DNA from: Aeromicrobium sp. IC_218 | GTDB lineage: Bacteria > Actinomycetota > Actinomycetes > Propionibacteriales > Nocardioidaceae | Length of the DNA: 64,000 bases | Assembly: GCF_004336805.1 (NCBI RefSeq) | Contig: NZ_SJXM01000003.1 | Location: 124,001-188,000, forward strand | Direction: 5' to 3' | Part shown: positions 1-7,902 of the stretch, in pieces | Numbering within the stretch: the stretch's first letter is position 1 | Layout: each line of letters starts with the position of its first letter | Notes under the pieces: generated by a model | What the model saw: the letters and a program-made list of their open reading frames with translations, nothing else | Told to the model about the DNA's origin: nothing | Databases searched by the model: none | Made by a program: the position numbers and the translations under genes

Positions 1-1064
1 ACCTCGCGCTGGGCGCCAAGCTCGCCGAGTTCGGCGGCTGGAGCATGCCGTTGGAGTACGCCGGCGGCGGGGTGCTCGCCGAGCACAAGGCCGTCCGCGA
101 GGCGGTGGGCCTGTTCGACGTCAGCCACCTGGGCAAGGCGCTGGTGCGCGGCACCGGTGCGCTCGGCTTCCTCAACGCCTGCCTGACCAACGACCTGCAG
201 CGCATCGGCCCCGGTCGGGCGCAGTACACGCTGTGCTGCGACGACGACGGCGGCACCGTCGACGACCTCATCGCGTACGTGCGCAGCGACTTCGAGGTCT
301 TCCTCATCCCGAACGCGGCCAACACCGCGGCGGTCGTCGCGAAGCTGCAGGCCGCCGCGCCCGACGGCGTCGAGGTGACCAACCTGCACCGCCAGTACGC
401 GGTGCTCGCCGTCCAGGGACCGCTGAGCGACGAGGTGCTGCAGGCGCTCGGGCTCCCGACCGACCACGACTACATGTCGTTCGTCGACGCGACCATCGGC
501 GGCCAGGAGGTCACCGTCTGCCGCACCGGCTACACCGGCGAGCGCGGCTACGAGCTCGTCGTCACGTCCGAGGGCGCCGAGGCGGTGTGGGACGCGGTCA
601 TGGCGGCCGGCGAGCCGCACGGCATCCGGGCCTGCGGCCTGGGCGCCCGCGACACCCTGCGCACCGAGATGGGCTACCCGCTCCACGGCCACGAGCTGTC
701 GGCCACGATCAGTCCGGTCATGGCCCGGGCCGGCTGGGCGGTCGGGTGGGACAAGGCCAGCTTCTGGGGCAAGGACGCCCTCACGCGCCAGCGGGCCGAG
801 AAGACCGTCCGCACGCTGCGCGGGCTCAAGGCCGAGGGCCGCGGCATCCCGCGTCCGGGCATGGTCGTGCGCGACGGCGACGCCGAGGTCGGCGAGGTCA
901 CCTCGGGCACGTTCTCGCCGACGCTGCGCACCGGCATCGCCCTCGCGCTGCTCGACCCCGGCACCCCCGACGGCGCGACGCTGACGGTCGACGTCCGGGG
1001 TCGCCAGGAGTCGTTCACGGTGGTCAAGCCGCCGTTCGTGGACCCCTCGACCAAGGAGGCATGA
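1..1064 (+). CDS. gcvT: Glycine cleavage system T protein (aminomethyltransferase), 5' truncated by window
   Basis: The frame is open from base 3, so the start lies before the window; the ATG at 45 is internal. GcvT moves the aminomethyl carbon from GcvH lipoamide to tetrahydrofolate, releasing ammonia, in glycine catabolism. Family blocks visible are [11 protein letters not shown] near the left edge, [10 protein letters not shown], the CLTNDLQRI segment, and the [18 protein letters not shown] block that carries the folate-contacting Arg/Glu. The C-terminal barrel ends in a [12 protein letters not shown] segment, as in the family. The stop TGA lies one base before the ATG of the next small gene, so the two are probably cotranscribed. 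Only the first few dozen residues are missing. Confidence 0.95.
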   Translation, partial: LALGAKLAEFGGWSMPLEYAGGGVLAEHKAVREAVGLFDVSHLGKALVRGTGALGFLNACLTNDLQRIGPGRAQYTLCCDDDGGTVDDLIAYVRSDFEVFLIPNAANTAAVVAKLQAAAPDGVEVTNLHRQYAVLAVQGPLSDEVLQALGLPTDHDYMSFVDATIGGQEVTVCRTGYTGERGYELVVTSEGAEAVWDAVMAAGEPHGIRACGLGARDTLRTEMGYPLHGHELSATISPVMARAGWAVGWDKASFWGKDALTRQRAEKTVRTLRGLKAEGRGIPRPGMVVRDGDAEVGEVTSGTFSPTLRTGIALALLDPGTPDGATLTVDVRGRQESFTVVKPPFVDPSTKEA

Positions 1065-1065
1065 C

Positions 1066-1260
1066 ATGGGCTGGAGCTGGACGTACGAGAAGGCCGACGG
1101 CACCCCGACCGGCCGCTCGGAGGAGTTCGAGAGCCGCAGCGACGCCGAGACCTGGATCGGCGAGGCGTTCGGTGACCTGCTGGACGCCGGCGTCGACCAG
1201 GTGCGGCTGCTGGACGGCGAGACCGAGGTCTACGGCCCGATGGGCCTGGCCGCCGAGTAG
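1066..1260 (+). CDS. Small acidic protein of unknown function
   Basis: A 64-residue protein that I do not recognise by function. It starts with ATG one base after the gcvT stop, and the AAGGAGG in the last gcvT codons is its ribosome binding site (spacing 6). It opens with MGWSWTYEKADG, has a predicted helix around residues 24-40 (SDAETWIGEAFGDLLDAG) and then a short strand (QVRLLDGETEVYG). There is no signal peptide, cysteine or membrane segment. Tight coupling to gcvT and a perfect terminator right behind it make it a real gene and the end of the gcv transcript. Confidence 0.75.
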   Translation: MGWSWTYEKADGTPTGRSEEFESRSDAETWIGEAFGDLLDAGVDQVRLLDGETEVYGPMGLAAE

Positions 1261-1265
1261 CCACG

Positions 1266-1310
1266 CACGACGACGCCCCACGTCCGCGAGGGACGTGGGG
1301 CGTCGTCGTG
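1266..1310. terminator. Bidirectional terminator hairpin
   Basis: A perfect 20-bp stem (1266-1285 with 1291-1310) around a 5-base loop, with no long T-tract. It sits between convergent genes and can serve both the gcvT transcript and the DUF3043 gene on the - strand. Confidence 0.85.
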
Positions 1311-1325
1311 CCCGGAGGGCGAGGG

Positions 1326-1877
1326 TCAGTACCGCTCCTTGAGCGGCGCGCCGCGCGGCACCATCGCCTTCGGCAGGCGGAAGCGGCGCAGCTGGGTCGA
1401 CCGGAGCAGCGCGTAGGACGTCGTGCCGCGGACGTGCTCGGCGCCGAAGCGCGTGCGGATCTGGCGGCGCACCCCGACCACGAGCCGGACCGAGTCCAGG
1501 CCGACCAGCAGGATCGTGGCCATCCAGAGGTAGACCACCACCACGGAGCCCCACTCGCCGCCGACCGTGCTGAGCACGAGCATGAGGACGAGCAGCGGCA
1601 GCAGGAACTCCGCCACCGAGAACCGGCGGTCGACGTAGTCGCGCACGAACGCCTTGACCGGCCCGCGGTCGCGGGACGGGAGGTCCGCCGCGCTGCCCTC
1701 GCCGGCCAGCGCACGACGCTGCTTCTCGCGCGCCGAGTCACGCATCGCGCGCTGGGCCTTCATCTGGTCCTTGCGCGTGTTCGCCTTCTTCATCTGGGCC
1801 TTGCGCGCGGCCTCGGCCTCGCGGCGCGACGGCGTCGGGCGGCCCTTGCCGCCGGGCTGGTCGTTGTGCTCGCTCAC
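1326..1877 (-). CDS. DUF3043 family membrane protein
   Basis: A 183-residue protein. The first ~70 residues are very basic and charged (GKGRPTPSRREAEAARKAQ, then repeated Lys/Arg), followed by two membrane segments around residues 87-125 (FLLPLLVLMLVLS and VVVVYLWMATILLVGLDSV) and a basic C-terminal tail. This layout and the GRPTPSRREAEAARK block match DUF3043, a conserved actinobacterial family of unknown role. The start is GTG 1877 with GGAGGT seven bases upstream; longer readings are not supported. Its start overlaps by four bases the stop of a short upstream reading frame (1874-1957), which suggests translational coupling. Confidence 0.85.
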   Translation of the reverse strand: MSEHNDQPGGKGRPTPSRREAEAARKAQMKKANTRKDQMKAQRAMRDSAREKQRRALAGEGSAADLPSRDRGPVKAFVRDYVDRRFSVAEFLLPLLVLMLVLSTVGGEWGSVVVVYLWMATILLVGLDSVRLVVGVRRQIRTRFGAEHVRGTTSYALLRSTQLRRFRLPKAMVPRGAPLKERY

Positions 1878-1957
1878 GGGCGGACCTCCGAGAAGAACGC
1901 ACGGTACGGACGCCCGCCCGTGACAGGGTTGATGGTTCGCTCGCTCTGCTCGCTCAC
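1874..1957 (-). CDS. Putative 27-residue leader peptide of the DUF3043 gene
   Basis: On the - strand a -10 box TACTCT (plus coordinates 1965-1970) is followed after 7 bases by GTG at 1957, the spacing expected for a leaderless mRNA. The frame runs 27 codons, contains INPVTGGRPYRAFF and ends with a TGA whose bases overlap the GTG of the DUF3043 gene (GTGA). Both frames begin GTG-AGC-GAG-CA, so their starts look duplicated. I do not know a homologous peptide. It could be a regulatory uORF or only a coupling device; expression is unproven. Confidence 0.45.
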   Translation of the reverse strand: MSEQSERTINPVTGGRPYRAFFSEVRP

Positions 1958-2032
1958 GGGCTACAGAGTAGGGGGTGCGTCCTGGCCGCCGGACGCCCGT
2001 CGCAGGTGGTGGCCGCTGGCTATCCTGGCGCC

Positions 2033-2059
2033 ATGGCGCACGAGGACGCATCGCGATGA
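2033..2059 (+). CDS. Putative 8-residue leader peptide of htpX
   Basis: A -10 box TATCCT (2021-2026) is followed after 6 bases by ATG 2033. This opens a frame of eight codons, MAHEDASR, whose TGA overlaps the htpX ATG (ATGA, 2056-2059). The expected transcript would begin at or next to the leader ATG, so ribosomes would reach htpX by termination-reinitiation. htpX itself has only a weak GAGG 13 bases upstream. This is inferred from spacing alone. Confidence 0.45.
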   Translation: MAHEDASR

Positions 2060-2955
2060 GGGCCGTCAGCTTCCGCAAGGACCCGGGCCTGTCCGCCCGC
2101 ATGGGCGGCGTCAGCCTGGGGCTCGGGGCGCTCTACGTGCTGTTCGGCGTCGTGCTCATGCAGTGGATGGGCAGCGCCGTGCTCGGCTTCGCCGTCGTGC
2201 TCGTCATGGCCTGGGGCCAGTGGTTCTTCTCCGACACCCTCGCGCTGCGCTCGATGCGCGCCAAGGTCGTCACGGCACAGCAGGCGCCCGAGCTGCACGC
2301 GATGATCGACCGACTGTGCCTGCAGGCCGGTCTGCCGAAGCCGAAGGTCGCGATCGCCCAGACCGACGTCCCCAACGCCTTCGCCACCGGCCGCTCGCCG
2401 AGCCGGTCGGCGGTCTGCGTCACCACGGGCATCCTGCAGCGGCTCACCGCCGACGAGCTCGAGGGCGTCCTGGCCCACGAGCTGGCGCACGTGGCCAACC
2501 GTGACGTCTCGGTCATGACCGTCGCGTCGTCGCTCGGCCTGCTGGCCGGCTTCGTCACCCAGTGGGGGTTCCTGCTCGGCGGCGGACGCAACCGCAACAA
2601 CGGCGGCCCGGCGTTCATCGTCGTGTGGCTGGTCAGCATGGTCGTGTACTTCCTCAGCTTCATCCTCACGCGCAGCCTGTCGCGGTACCGCGAGCTGAGC
2701 GCCGACCGGCGGGGCGCCTACCTCACCGGCGACCCCCGCCAGCTCGCCACCGCGCTGCAGAAGATCTCCGGCGACATGACGCGCCTGACCCCGGCCCAGG
2801 TCGAGCAGACGCAGGGCGCGAGCGCGTTCTTCTTCGCGCCGGCGCTCAGCCGCCAGTCGTTCTCGGCGCTGTTCTCGACCCACCCGCCGCTGGAGCAGCG
2901 GCTCGCGCAGCTCGCGCAGATCGAGGTTGAGATGCGCAACCCCGGCGCGTCCTGA
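2056..2955 (+). CDS. htpX: HtpX-type membrane zinc metalloprotease (M48)
   Basis: A 299-residue membrane protease that degrades damaged membrane proteins. Two membrane segments lie at about residues 20-58. The zinc motif HELAH is at 141-145 in the block VLAHELAHVANRDVSV, with the third ligand Glu at 213 (YRELSADRRGA). Two further hydrophobic stretches lie at about 153-177 and 186-204. NAFATGRSPSRSAVCVTTG at about 107-125 is characteristic of the family. The start ATG 2056 is chosen because the protein then begins directly before the first membrane span; it overlaps the stop of a short leader frame. A stand-alone gene, divergent from DUF3043. Confidence 0.92.
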   Translation: MRAVSFRKDPGLSARMGGVSLGLGALYVLFGVVLMQWMGSAVLGFAVVLVMAWGQWFFSDTLALRSMRAKVVTAQQAPELHAMIDRLCLQAGLPKPKVAIAQTDVPNAFATGRSPSRSAVCVTTGILQRLTADELEGVLAHELAHVANRDVSVMTVASSLGLLAGFVTQWGFLLGGGRNRNNGGPAFIVVWLVSMVVYFLSFILTRSLSRYRELSADRRGAYLTGDPRQLATALQKISGDMTRLTPAQVEQTQGASAFFFAPALSRQSFSALFSTHPPLEQRLAQLAQIEVEMRNPGAS

Positions 2956-2992
2956 CCGGGGTCCGGCCCGCCGCGCGCGATACCGTTTCCCG

Positions 2993-4264
2993 GTGAGCCT
3001 CCAGACGCTTCCCCGCGACCAGATCCAGCACCTCCACGACGAGCACCTGGCGGCCTACCGCCGGCTCCAGGACGAGCAGCTGACCCTGGACATCACGCGC
3101 GGCAAGCCCTCGCCGGCCCAGCTGGACCTGTCCGAGGTGCTGCTGTCGCTGCCCGGCGCGATCCGCCAGGACGCCTCGGGCACCGACGTGCGCAACTACG
3201 GCGGCCTCGACGGCAACCTGCAGCTGCGCCAGACGTTCGCCGAGATCCTCGGCATCCCGGTCGAGCAGCTCCTGGCCGGCGAGAACGCCAGCCTGTCGGC
3301 CATGCACGACGCCATCGTCTACGCGCTGCTGCACGGCGTGCCCGGCTCGGAGCGTCCGTGGAGCCGCGAGGACTCCATCGCCTTCATCTGCCCGGTGCCC
3401 GGGTACGACCGCCACTTCGCGATCACCGAGCGCTTCGGCATCGAGATGCTGACCGTGCCGATGCTCGAGGACGGCCCGGACATGGACGCCGTGCGCGAGC
3501 TCGTCGCCGACCCGTCGGTCAAGGGCATGTGGCTCGTGCCGACCTACTCCAACCCGACCGGCTACACGGTGAGCGAGGACGTCGCCCGCCAGCTGGCCGA
3601 GATGACCACCGCGGCACCGGACTTCCGCATCTTCTGGGACAACGCGTACGCGGTGCACCACCTGACCGACGAGCGCACGCCGTCGGCCGACCTGCTGGGC
3701 CTGTGCGCCGCGGCCGGCAACCCCGACCGCGCGTTCGTGTTCGCGTCGACGTCCAAGGTCACGTTCGCCGGCTCCGGCGTGGGCTTCTTCGGCTCCTCGC
3801 CGGCCAACGTCGAGTGGTGGCGCGAGAACATCTCCTTCCGCACGATCGGCCCGGACAAGGTCAACCACCTGCGGCACGCGATGTACCTGCGCGACGCCGA
3901 GGCCGTCCACCAGCTCATGGCCGGGCACCGCGAGATCCTCGCGCCGAAGTTCGACACGGTGCTGCGCATCCTGTCCGACCGGCTCGGCCCGCACGAGGTC
4001 GCGACCTGGACCCGGCCCAAGGGCGGCTACTTCGTGAGCCTGGAGGTCGTGGAGGGCACGGCCAAGCGCGTCGTCCAGCTCGCCCGCGAGGCCGGCATCG
4101 CGCTCACCCCGGCCGGCTCGGCCTTCCCGCACGGCATCGACCCGCGCGACAGCAACATCCGCATCGCCCCGTCGATGCCGACGGTCGACCAGCTCGAGGT
4201 CGCGATCGACGGACTGGCCACGTGCGTGCTCCTGGCCGCGACGGAGCAGGCGCTCGCGTCCTGA
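2993..4264 (+). CDS. aspT: PLP-dependent aminotransferase, aspartate aminotransferase subgroup Ic type
   Basis: A 423-residue fold-type I aminotransferase with the Aminotran_MocR-type domain but no DNA-binding part. Visible PLP residues are Asn187 in YSNPTG, Asp216 in FWDNAY, the Schiff-base Lys255 in STSKVTFAG and Arg in the SNIRIAPS segment. Corynebacterial AspT, an aspartate aminotransferase, belongs to this subgroup, so the likely role is aspartate/oxaloacetate interconversion; substrate assignment is inference. The GTG start at 2993 lies 6 bases after a -10 box TACCGT (2981-2986), so the mRNA is probably leaderless. The next gene, glycerate kinase, starts one base after this stop. Confidence 0.85.
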   Translation: MSLQTLPRDQIQHLHDEHLAAYRRLQDEQLTLDITRGKPSPAQLDLSEVLLSLPGAIRQDASGTDVRNYGGLDGNLQLRQTFAEILGIPVEQLLAGENASLSAMHDAIVYALLHGVPGSERPWSREDSIAFICPVPGYDRHFAITERFGIEMLTVPMLEDGPDMDAVRELVADPSVKGMWLVPTYSNPTGYTVSEDVARQLAEMTTAAPDFRIFWDNAYAVHHLTDERTPSADLLGLCAAAGNPDRAFVFASTSKVTFAGSGVGFFGSSPANVEWWRENISFRTIGPDKVNHLRHAMYLRDAEAVHQLMAGHREILAPKFDTVLRILSDRLGPHEVATWTRPKGGYFVSLEVVEGTAKRVVQLAREAGIALTPAGSAFPHGIDPRDSNIRIAPSMPTVDQLEVAIDGLATCVLLAATEQALAS

Positions 4265-4265
4265 C

Positions 4266-5384
4266 ATGACCCGCGTCCTGGTCGCGCCCGACAAGTTCGC
4301 CGGCACGCTCTCGGCCCCCGAGGCCGCCCGGGCGATCGCCGAGGGCTGGGCGCGCCGCGCCCCGGACGACGTCCTGACCCTCGCGCCGATGGCCGACGGG
4401 GGGCCGGGCTTCGTCGACGTGCTGCACGCGTCGCTCGGCGGTGACCTGGTGCCCGTGCCGGTGCGCGGACCGCTCGGGGAGCGGCTGGTCGTGACCCTGC
4501 TGGTCACCGACGACGCGGTCCACCTCGAGTCGGCGCAGGCGTGCGGCCTGGCCGTCACCACCGAGCGCCGTCCGCTCGAGGCCTCGACCTGGGGCGTCGG
4601 CGAGGCGCTGGCCGCGGCCGTGGGCGTGGCCCGCGAGCGCGGTCTCGGACGCGTCGTGGTCGGCCTGGGCGGCAGTGCGACGAACGACGGGGGAGCGGGT
4701 CTGCTCGGCGCCCTCGGCGCGACCGCCGACGGACCGCTCGAGGCCGGCCCGGACGCGCTGGAGGGCGTGAGCCACGTCGACCTCGGCCCGGCGCGCGACG
4801 CCGTCGCCGGGCTCGAGCTCGTCGCCGCCACCGACGTCACCAACGTGCTGCTCGGGATGTTCGGCGCCACCCGGACGTTCGGCCCGCAGAAGGGGCTGGA
4901 CGAGGACCAGGTGCTCCGCGTCGACCGGCTGCTCGACGGCTGGGTGCAGGCGGTCTGCGGCACGACCCCCGCCGAGCGCCGGGTCGCCGACGCCCCCGGG
5001 TCCGGCGCGGCCGGCGGCCTGGGCCTCGGGCTGCTGCTCCTCGGCGCGCAGGTGCGCTCGGGCATCGAGCTGGTCGCCGAGGCCGTCGGGCTGCCGGCGC
5101 TCGCCGCCGCCCACGACCTGGTGCTCTCGGGCGAGGGCGCGTTCGACCACTCCTCGCGCAGCGGCAAGGTCGTCCACGGCGTCGCCACCGTCGCGGCGGC
5201 GGCCGCGCGTCCGTGCGTCGTCCTGGCCGGACGCGTCACGGTCGGCAGCCGTGAGATGCGCGCCATCGGCGTCGAGTCCGCGTACGCGCTCACCGACCTG
5301 GTGGGGGAGACCACGGCCATGGCCCACCCGTACGAGTCGCTCGTCCACCTGGCCGAGCGGGTCGCCAGGAGCTGGACGCGCTGA
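4266..5384 (+). CDS. glxK: Glycerate kinase
   Basis: A 372-residue GlxK/GarK-family kinase that phosphorylates D-glycerate with ATP. The N-terminal VAPDKFAGTLSAPEAARAIAEG and LAPMADGG blocks, GLGGSATNDGGAGLLGALG at about 135-153, the FGPQKG segment and LSGEGAFDHSSRSGK near 285 are all family signatures. It begins one base after the aminotransferase stop, so it is translated from the same mRNA. An order of glycerate kinase, Fe-S carrier, adenosine kinase and ctaC also occurs in mycobacteria, as far as I recall. PGF replaces the more usual GEGT after MADGG, a mild variation. Confidence 0.9.
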   Translation: MTRVLVAPDKFAGTLSAPEAARAIAEGWARRAPDDVLTLAPMADGGPGFVDVLHASLGGDLVPVPVRGPLGERLVVTLLVTDDAVHLESAQACGLAVTTERRPLEASTWGVGEALAAAVGVARERGLGRVVVGLGGSATNDGGAGLLGALGATADGPLEAGPDALEGVSHVDLGPARDAVAGLELVAATDVTNVLLGMFGATRTFGPQKGLDEDQVLRVDRLLDGWVQAVCGTTPAERRVADAPGSGAAGGLGLGLLLLGAQVRSGIELVAEAVGLPALAAAHDLVLSGEGAFDHSSRSGKVVHGVATVAAAAARPCVVLAGRVTVGSREMRAIGVESAYALTDLVGETTAMAHPYESLVHLAERVARSWTR

Positions 5385-5404
5385 ACCTCCTGGCCGGCCC
5401 CGGT

Positions 5405-5410
5405 TAGGAT
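5405..5410 (+). promoter_or_regulatory. Predicted -10 box for erpA
   Basis: TAGGAT lies 83 bases before the erpA ATG. The transcript would carry a leader of about 75 bases ending in an AGGGAGA ribosome binding site, unlike the leaderless neighbours. Confidence 0.5.
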
Positions 5411-5492
5411 GGAATGAAAGCGTCGTCGGCGCGGTTGTCGATGACGTGACCTCGATCCTGAGGCCCCACGCAAGCCAACGCAGGGAGACGAC

Positions 5493-5870
5493 ATGACGAC
5501 GGACAGCACCGCCACCCCGGTGGAGATCCAGTCCCAGAAGCCCATCGACGGCGTGCAGCTCAGCGACGGCGCCGCGGACAAGGTCCGGAGCCTGCTCGCG
5601 CAGGAGGGCCGCGACGACCTGGCCCTGCGCATCGCCGTCCAGCCCGGCGGCTGCTCGGGCCTGCGCTACCAGCTCTTCTTCGACGAGCGCACGCTCGACG
5701 GCGACGAGATCCGCGACTTCGACGGCGTCAACGTCGTCGTCGACCGCATGAGCCTGCCCTACCTCCACGGCGCGACGATCGACTTCGTCGACACCATCGA
5801 GAAGCAGGGCTTCACGATCGACAACCCGAACGCCACGGGTTCCTGCGCGTGCGGCGACAGCTTCCACTGA
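5493..5870 (+). CDS. erpA: A-type iron-sulfur carrier / insertion protein
   Basis: A 125-residue HesB/IscA-family protein. The three conserved cysteines are present: Cys54 in QPGGCSGLRYQL, and Cys118 and Cys120 in the SCACGDSF tail. These hold a 2Fe-2S or 4Fe-4S cluster for transfer to client enzymes. The N-terminal ~20 residues are a non-conserved extension. The start ATG has AGGGAGA upstream. It stands next to respiratory genes whose Rieske protein needs such a cluster, which is suggestive only. A terminator hairpin follows. Confidence 0.9.
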   Translation: MTTDSTATPVEIQSQKPIDGVQLSDGAADKVRSLLAQEGRDDLALRIAVQPGGCSGLRYQLFFDERTLDGDEIRDFDGVNVVVDRMSLPYLHGATIDFVDTIEKQGFTIDNPNATGSCACGDSFH

Positions 5871-5906
5871 GCCGCACCGCGCGGCGCGCGTAGCACGCCA
5901 CGACCC

Positions 5907-5951
5907 GACGATCCCCTCGGCCGCCCTCACGGGCAGGCCGGGGGGATCGTC
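5907..5951 (+). terminator. Terminator hairpin after erpA
   Basis: GACGATCCCC (5907-5916) pairs perfectly with 5942-5951, with inner GGCC/GGCC and GCCC/GGGC pairs and a TCAC loop. It ends exactly one base before the -10 box TAGTCT (5952-5957) of the next gene, so terminator and promoter are fused. Confidence 0.75.
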
Positions 5952-5963
5952 TAGTCTGGGCCG

Positions 5964-6944
5964 GTGCGCATCGCGGTAGCTGGATCGGTCGCGACCGATC
6001 ACCTGATGACCTTCACCGGCAAGTTCGCCGACTCCCTCGTCCCGGACCAGCTCGACAAGGTCGCCTTGTCGTTCCTCGTCCAGGACCTCGACATCCGCCG
6101 CGGCGGGTGCGGGGCGAACATCGCCTTCGGCCTGGCCCAGCTCGGCCACGCGCCGCGGCTGGTCGCGTCCGTGGGCCCGGACTTCGAGGAGTCCGGCTAC
6201 CTGGCGTGGCTGCGCGAGGCGGGCGTCGACACCTCGACGCTGCACGTCTCGGAGCAGCACACCGCCCGTTGCACCATCACCACGGACGAGTCGCAGGCCC
6301 AGATCGTCACGTTCTACGCCGGCGCCATGTCCGACGCGCGGCACATCGACGTCGAGGCGCTCCACGCCGCCGACCCGATCGAGCTGCTGCTCATCGGCCC
6401 CGACGACCCCGACGGCATGGTCCGCCACACCGAGGCCGCCCGCCGGCTCGGCATCCCGTTCGCGGCCGACCCGTCCCAGCAGCTGGCCTGGGCCGACGGC
6501 GACCTGATCCGCGAGCTGGTCGACGGCGCCGCGTACCTGTTCAGCAACGACTACGAGGACGCGCTCATCCAGCAGAAGACCGGCTGGAGCGCGGCCGACG
6601 TCCAGGCGCACGTCGGCACCCGGGTCGTCACCCGGGGCAAGGACGGCGTCACCGTCTTCACCGCCGAGGGGGAGCAGGTCGACGTGCCCGCCGTCCCCGG
6701 CATCACCGCGGTCGACCCGACCGGCGTCGGCGACAGCTTCCGCGCCGGGTTCCTGGCCGGCATCGCCGCCGACCTGTCGCTCGAGCGCAGCGCGCAGGTC
6801 GGCTGCACGATCGCCGCCGGTGTCGTCGAGACCATCGGGACGCAGGAGTACCGCGTCACCCGCGAGGGCTTCCTCGGCCGGGTGAAGCAGGCCTACGGCC
6901 CCGAGGCGGCCGACGAGATCGGCGCCGCGCTGCACCTCCTCTGA
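5964..6944 (+). CDS. adoK: Adenosine kinase (PfkB family)
   Basis: A 326-residue ribokinase-fold kinase. It matches mycobacterial AdoK along its length: GSVATDHLM at the N-terminus, the GG(C)GANIAFGLAQLG substrate region, FYAGAMSDARHI, AADPSQQLAW, LFSNDYEDAL and the DPTGVGDSFRAGFLAG anion hole with the catalytic Asp. AdoK phosphorylates adenosine to AMP for purine salvage. The GTG start 5964 is 6 bases after -10 TAGTCT, so the mRNA is likely leaderless. Position just upstream of ctaC matches the mycobacterial order as I recall it. A generic PfkB sugar kinase is less likely given the AdoK-like blocks. Confidence 0.85.
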   Translation: MRIAVAGSVATDHLMTFTGKFADSLVPDQLDKVALSFLVQDLDIRRGGCGANIAFGLAQLGHAPRLVASVGPDFEESGYLAWLREAGVDTSTLHVSEQHTARCTITTDESQAQIVTFYAGAMSDARHIDVEALHAADPIELLLIGPDDPDGMVRHTEAARRLGIPFAADPSQQLAWADGDLIRELVDGAAYLFSNDYEDALIQQKTGWSAADVQAHVGTRVVTRGKDGVTVFTAEGEQVDVPAVPGITAVDPTGVGDSFRAGFLAGIAADLSLERSAQVGCTIAAGVVETIGTQEYRVTREGFLGRVKQAYGPEAADEIGAALHLL

Positions 6945-6951
6945 TCCTCCG

Positions 6952-7004
6952 GGGACCGCTCGCGGGGTCGGCCGACACAGCCCGACCCGCACCGCGGCGG
7001 TCCC
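6952..7004 (+). terminator. Terminator hairpin after adoK
   Basis: GGGACCGC (6952-6959) pairs with GCGGTCCC (6997-7004) and encloses a second inverted pair around GCGGGGTCGG/CCGACCCGC. No T-tract. It precedes the ctaC promoter. Confidence 0.55.
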
Positions 7005-7016
7005 GGCACCCTGGAG

Positions 7017-7022
7017 TAGGGT
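7017..7022 (+). promoter_or_regulatory. Predicted -10 box of the ctaC-ctaD-ctaF operon
   Basis: TAGGGT 43 bases before the ctaC GTG, followed by a leader of about 37 bases. It is the only good hexamer in this gap. Confidence 0.5.
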
Positions 7023-7065
7023 GCTGTTGTCGTCAGCTGTGTCTTGACAGTCAGAAAGGCGCCAC

Positions 7066-7902
7066 GTGGTTCGCATGAAATGGGCGGTCATCGCCCTCGG
7101 GATGGCGGTGCTCGCGGGATGCTCCCCGCGCGACGAGTCCGACTTGAAGCGCCTTGCGCTGCCGATCGCCGGAAGCGACCGTTCCGACGCGATGTGGAAC
7201 GTCTGGCTCGGTGCCTGGATCGCCGCCGGCGTCATCGCCGCGATCGTCCTGTTCCTGATCCTGTACCCGGCCGTCGCGCACCGTCGTCGTCACCCCGACG
7301 AGGTGCCGCCGCAGGTCCGGTACAACCTGCCCATCGAGGCGCTGTACACGATCGCGCCGGTCATCATCGTGGCGGTGTTCTTCTACCACACGGTCACCGC
7401 GCAGAACGAGATGATCAAGGACGTCGAGAACCCCGACCACACGGTCACGGTCGTCGGCTCCAAGTGGCAGTGGTCGTTCAACTACCAGGACGAGCAGGCC
7501 GTCTCCGACGACGTGTTCGACCTCGGCACGCCGGAGGACCCGGCCGAGCTGTGGCTCCCGGTCGACGAGTCGGTCCGGTTCGAGCTGCTCTCGCCGGACG
7601 TCATCCACTCGTTCTGGGTGCCCGAGTTCTACTTCAAGATGGACGTCGTCCCCGGACGTGAGAACTCCTTCGACCTGACCCCCACGCGTGAGGGCACGTT
7701 CACCGGCCGCTGCGCCGAGCTGTGCGGCGTCTACCACACGCGCATGATCTTCAAGGTCCACGTCGTCTCCCGGGCGGAGTACGACGCGCACCTGCAGGAG
7801 CTCGAGCAGGCCGGCGCCGTCGGCGCCCCCGAGGGCCAGGAGTACGCCAAGGAGCTCGCGGGACCGAGCGACGACGATGCACAGGATGGAGCTGGCAACT
7901 GA
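7066..7902 (+). CDS. ctaC: Cytochrome c oxidase subunit II (lipoprotein)
   Basis: A 278-residue aa3 oxidase subunit that receives electrons from cytochrome c. An N-terminal signal ends in the lipobox LAGC (Cys19). Two membrane helices follow ([20 protein letters not shown] and [16 protein letters not shown]). The periplasmic CuA domain has His181 (VIHSFW), Cys216 and Cys220 in RCAELCG, His224 and Met227, so both copper ions can be bound. The start is GTG 7066 with AAAGG nearby; ATG 7075 is an alternative. Its stop overlaps the ctaD ATG by one base. Confidence 0.95.
   Translation: MVRMKWAVIALGMAVLAGCSPRDESDLKRLALPIAGSDRSDAMWNVWLGAWIAAGVIAAIVLFLILYPAVAHRRRHPDEVPPQVRYNLPIEALYTIAPVIIVAVFFYHTVTAQNEMIKDVENPDHTVTVVGSKWQWSFNYQDEQAVSDDVFDLGTPEDPAELWLPVDESVRFELLSPDVIHSFWVPEFYFKMDVVPGRENSFDLTPTREGTFTGRCAELCGVYHTRMIFKVHVVSRAEYDAHLQELEQAGAVGAPEGQEYAKELAGPSDDDAQDGAGN

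Noticed and set aside
5405-5450. Leader peptide frame from ATG 5414 before erpA
   Set aside because: The ATG is only three bases after TAGGAT, too close for a leaderless start, and the frame does not reach the erpA start.
7722-7901. ctaD starting 60 codons upstream inside ctaC
   Set aside because: The sequence is the out-of-frame end of ctaC; ATG 7902 gives the usual CtaD N-terminus.
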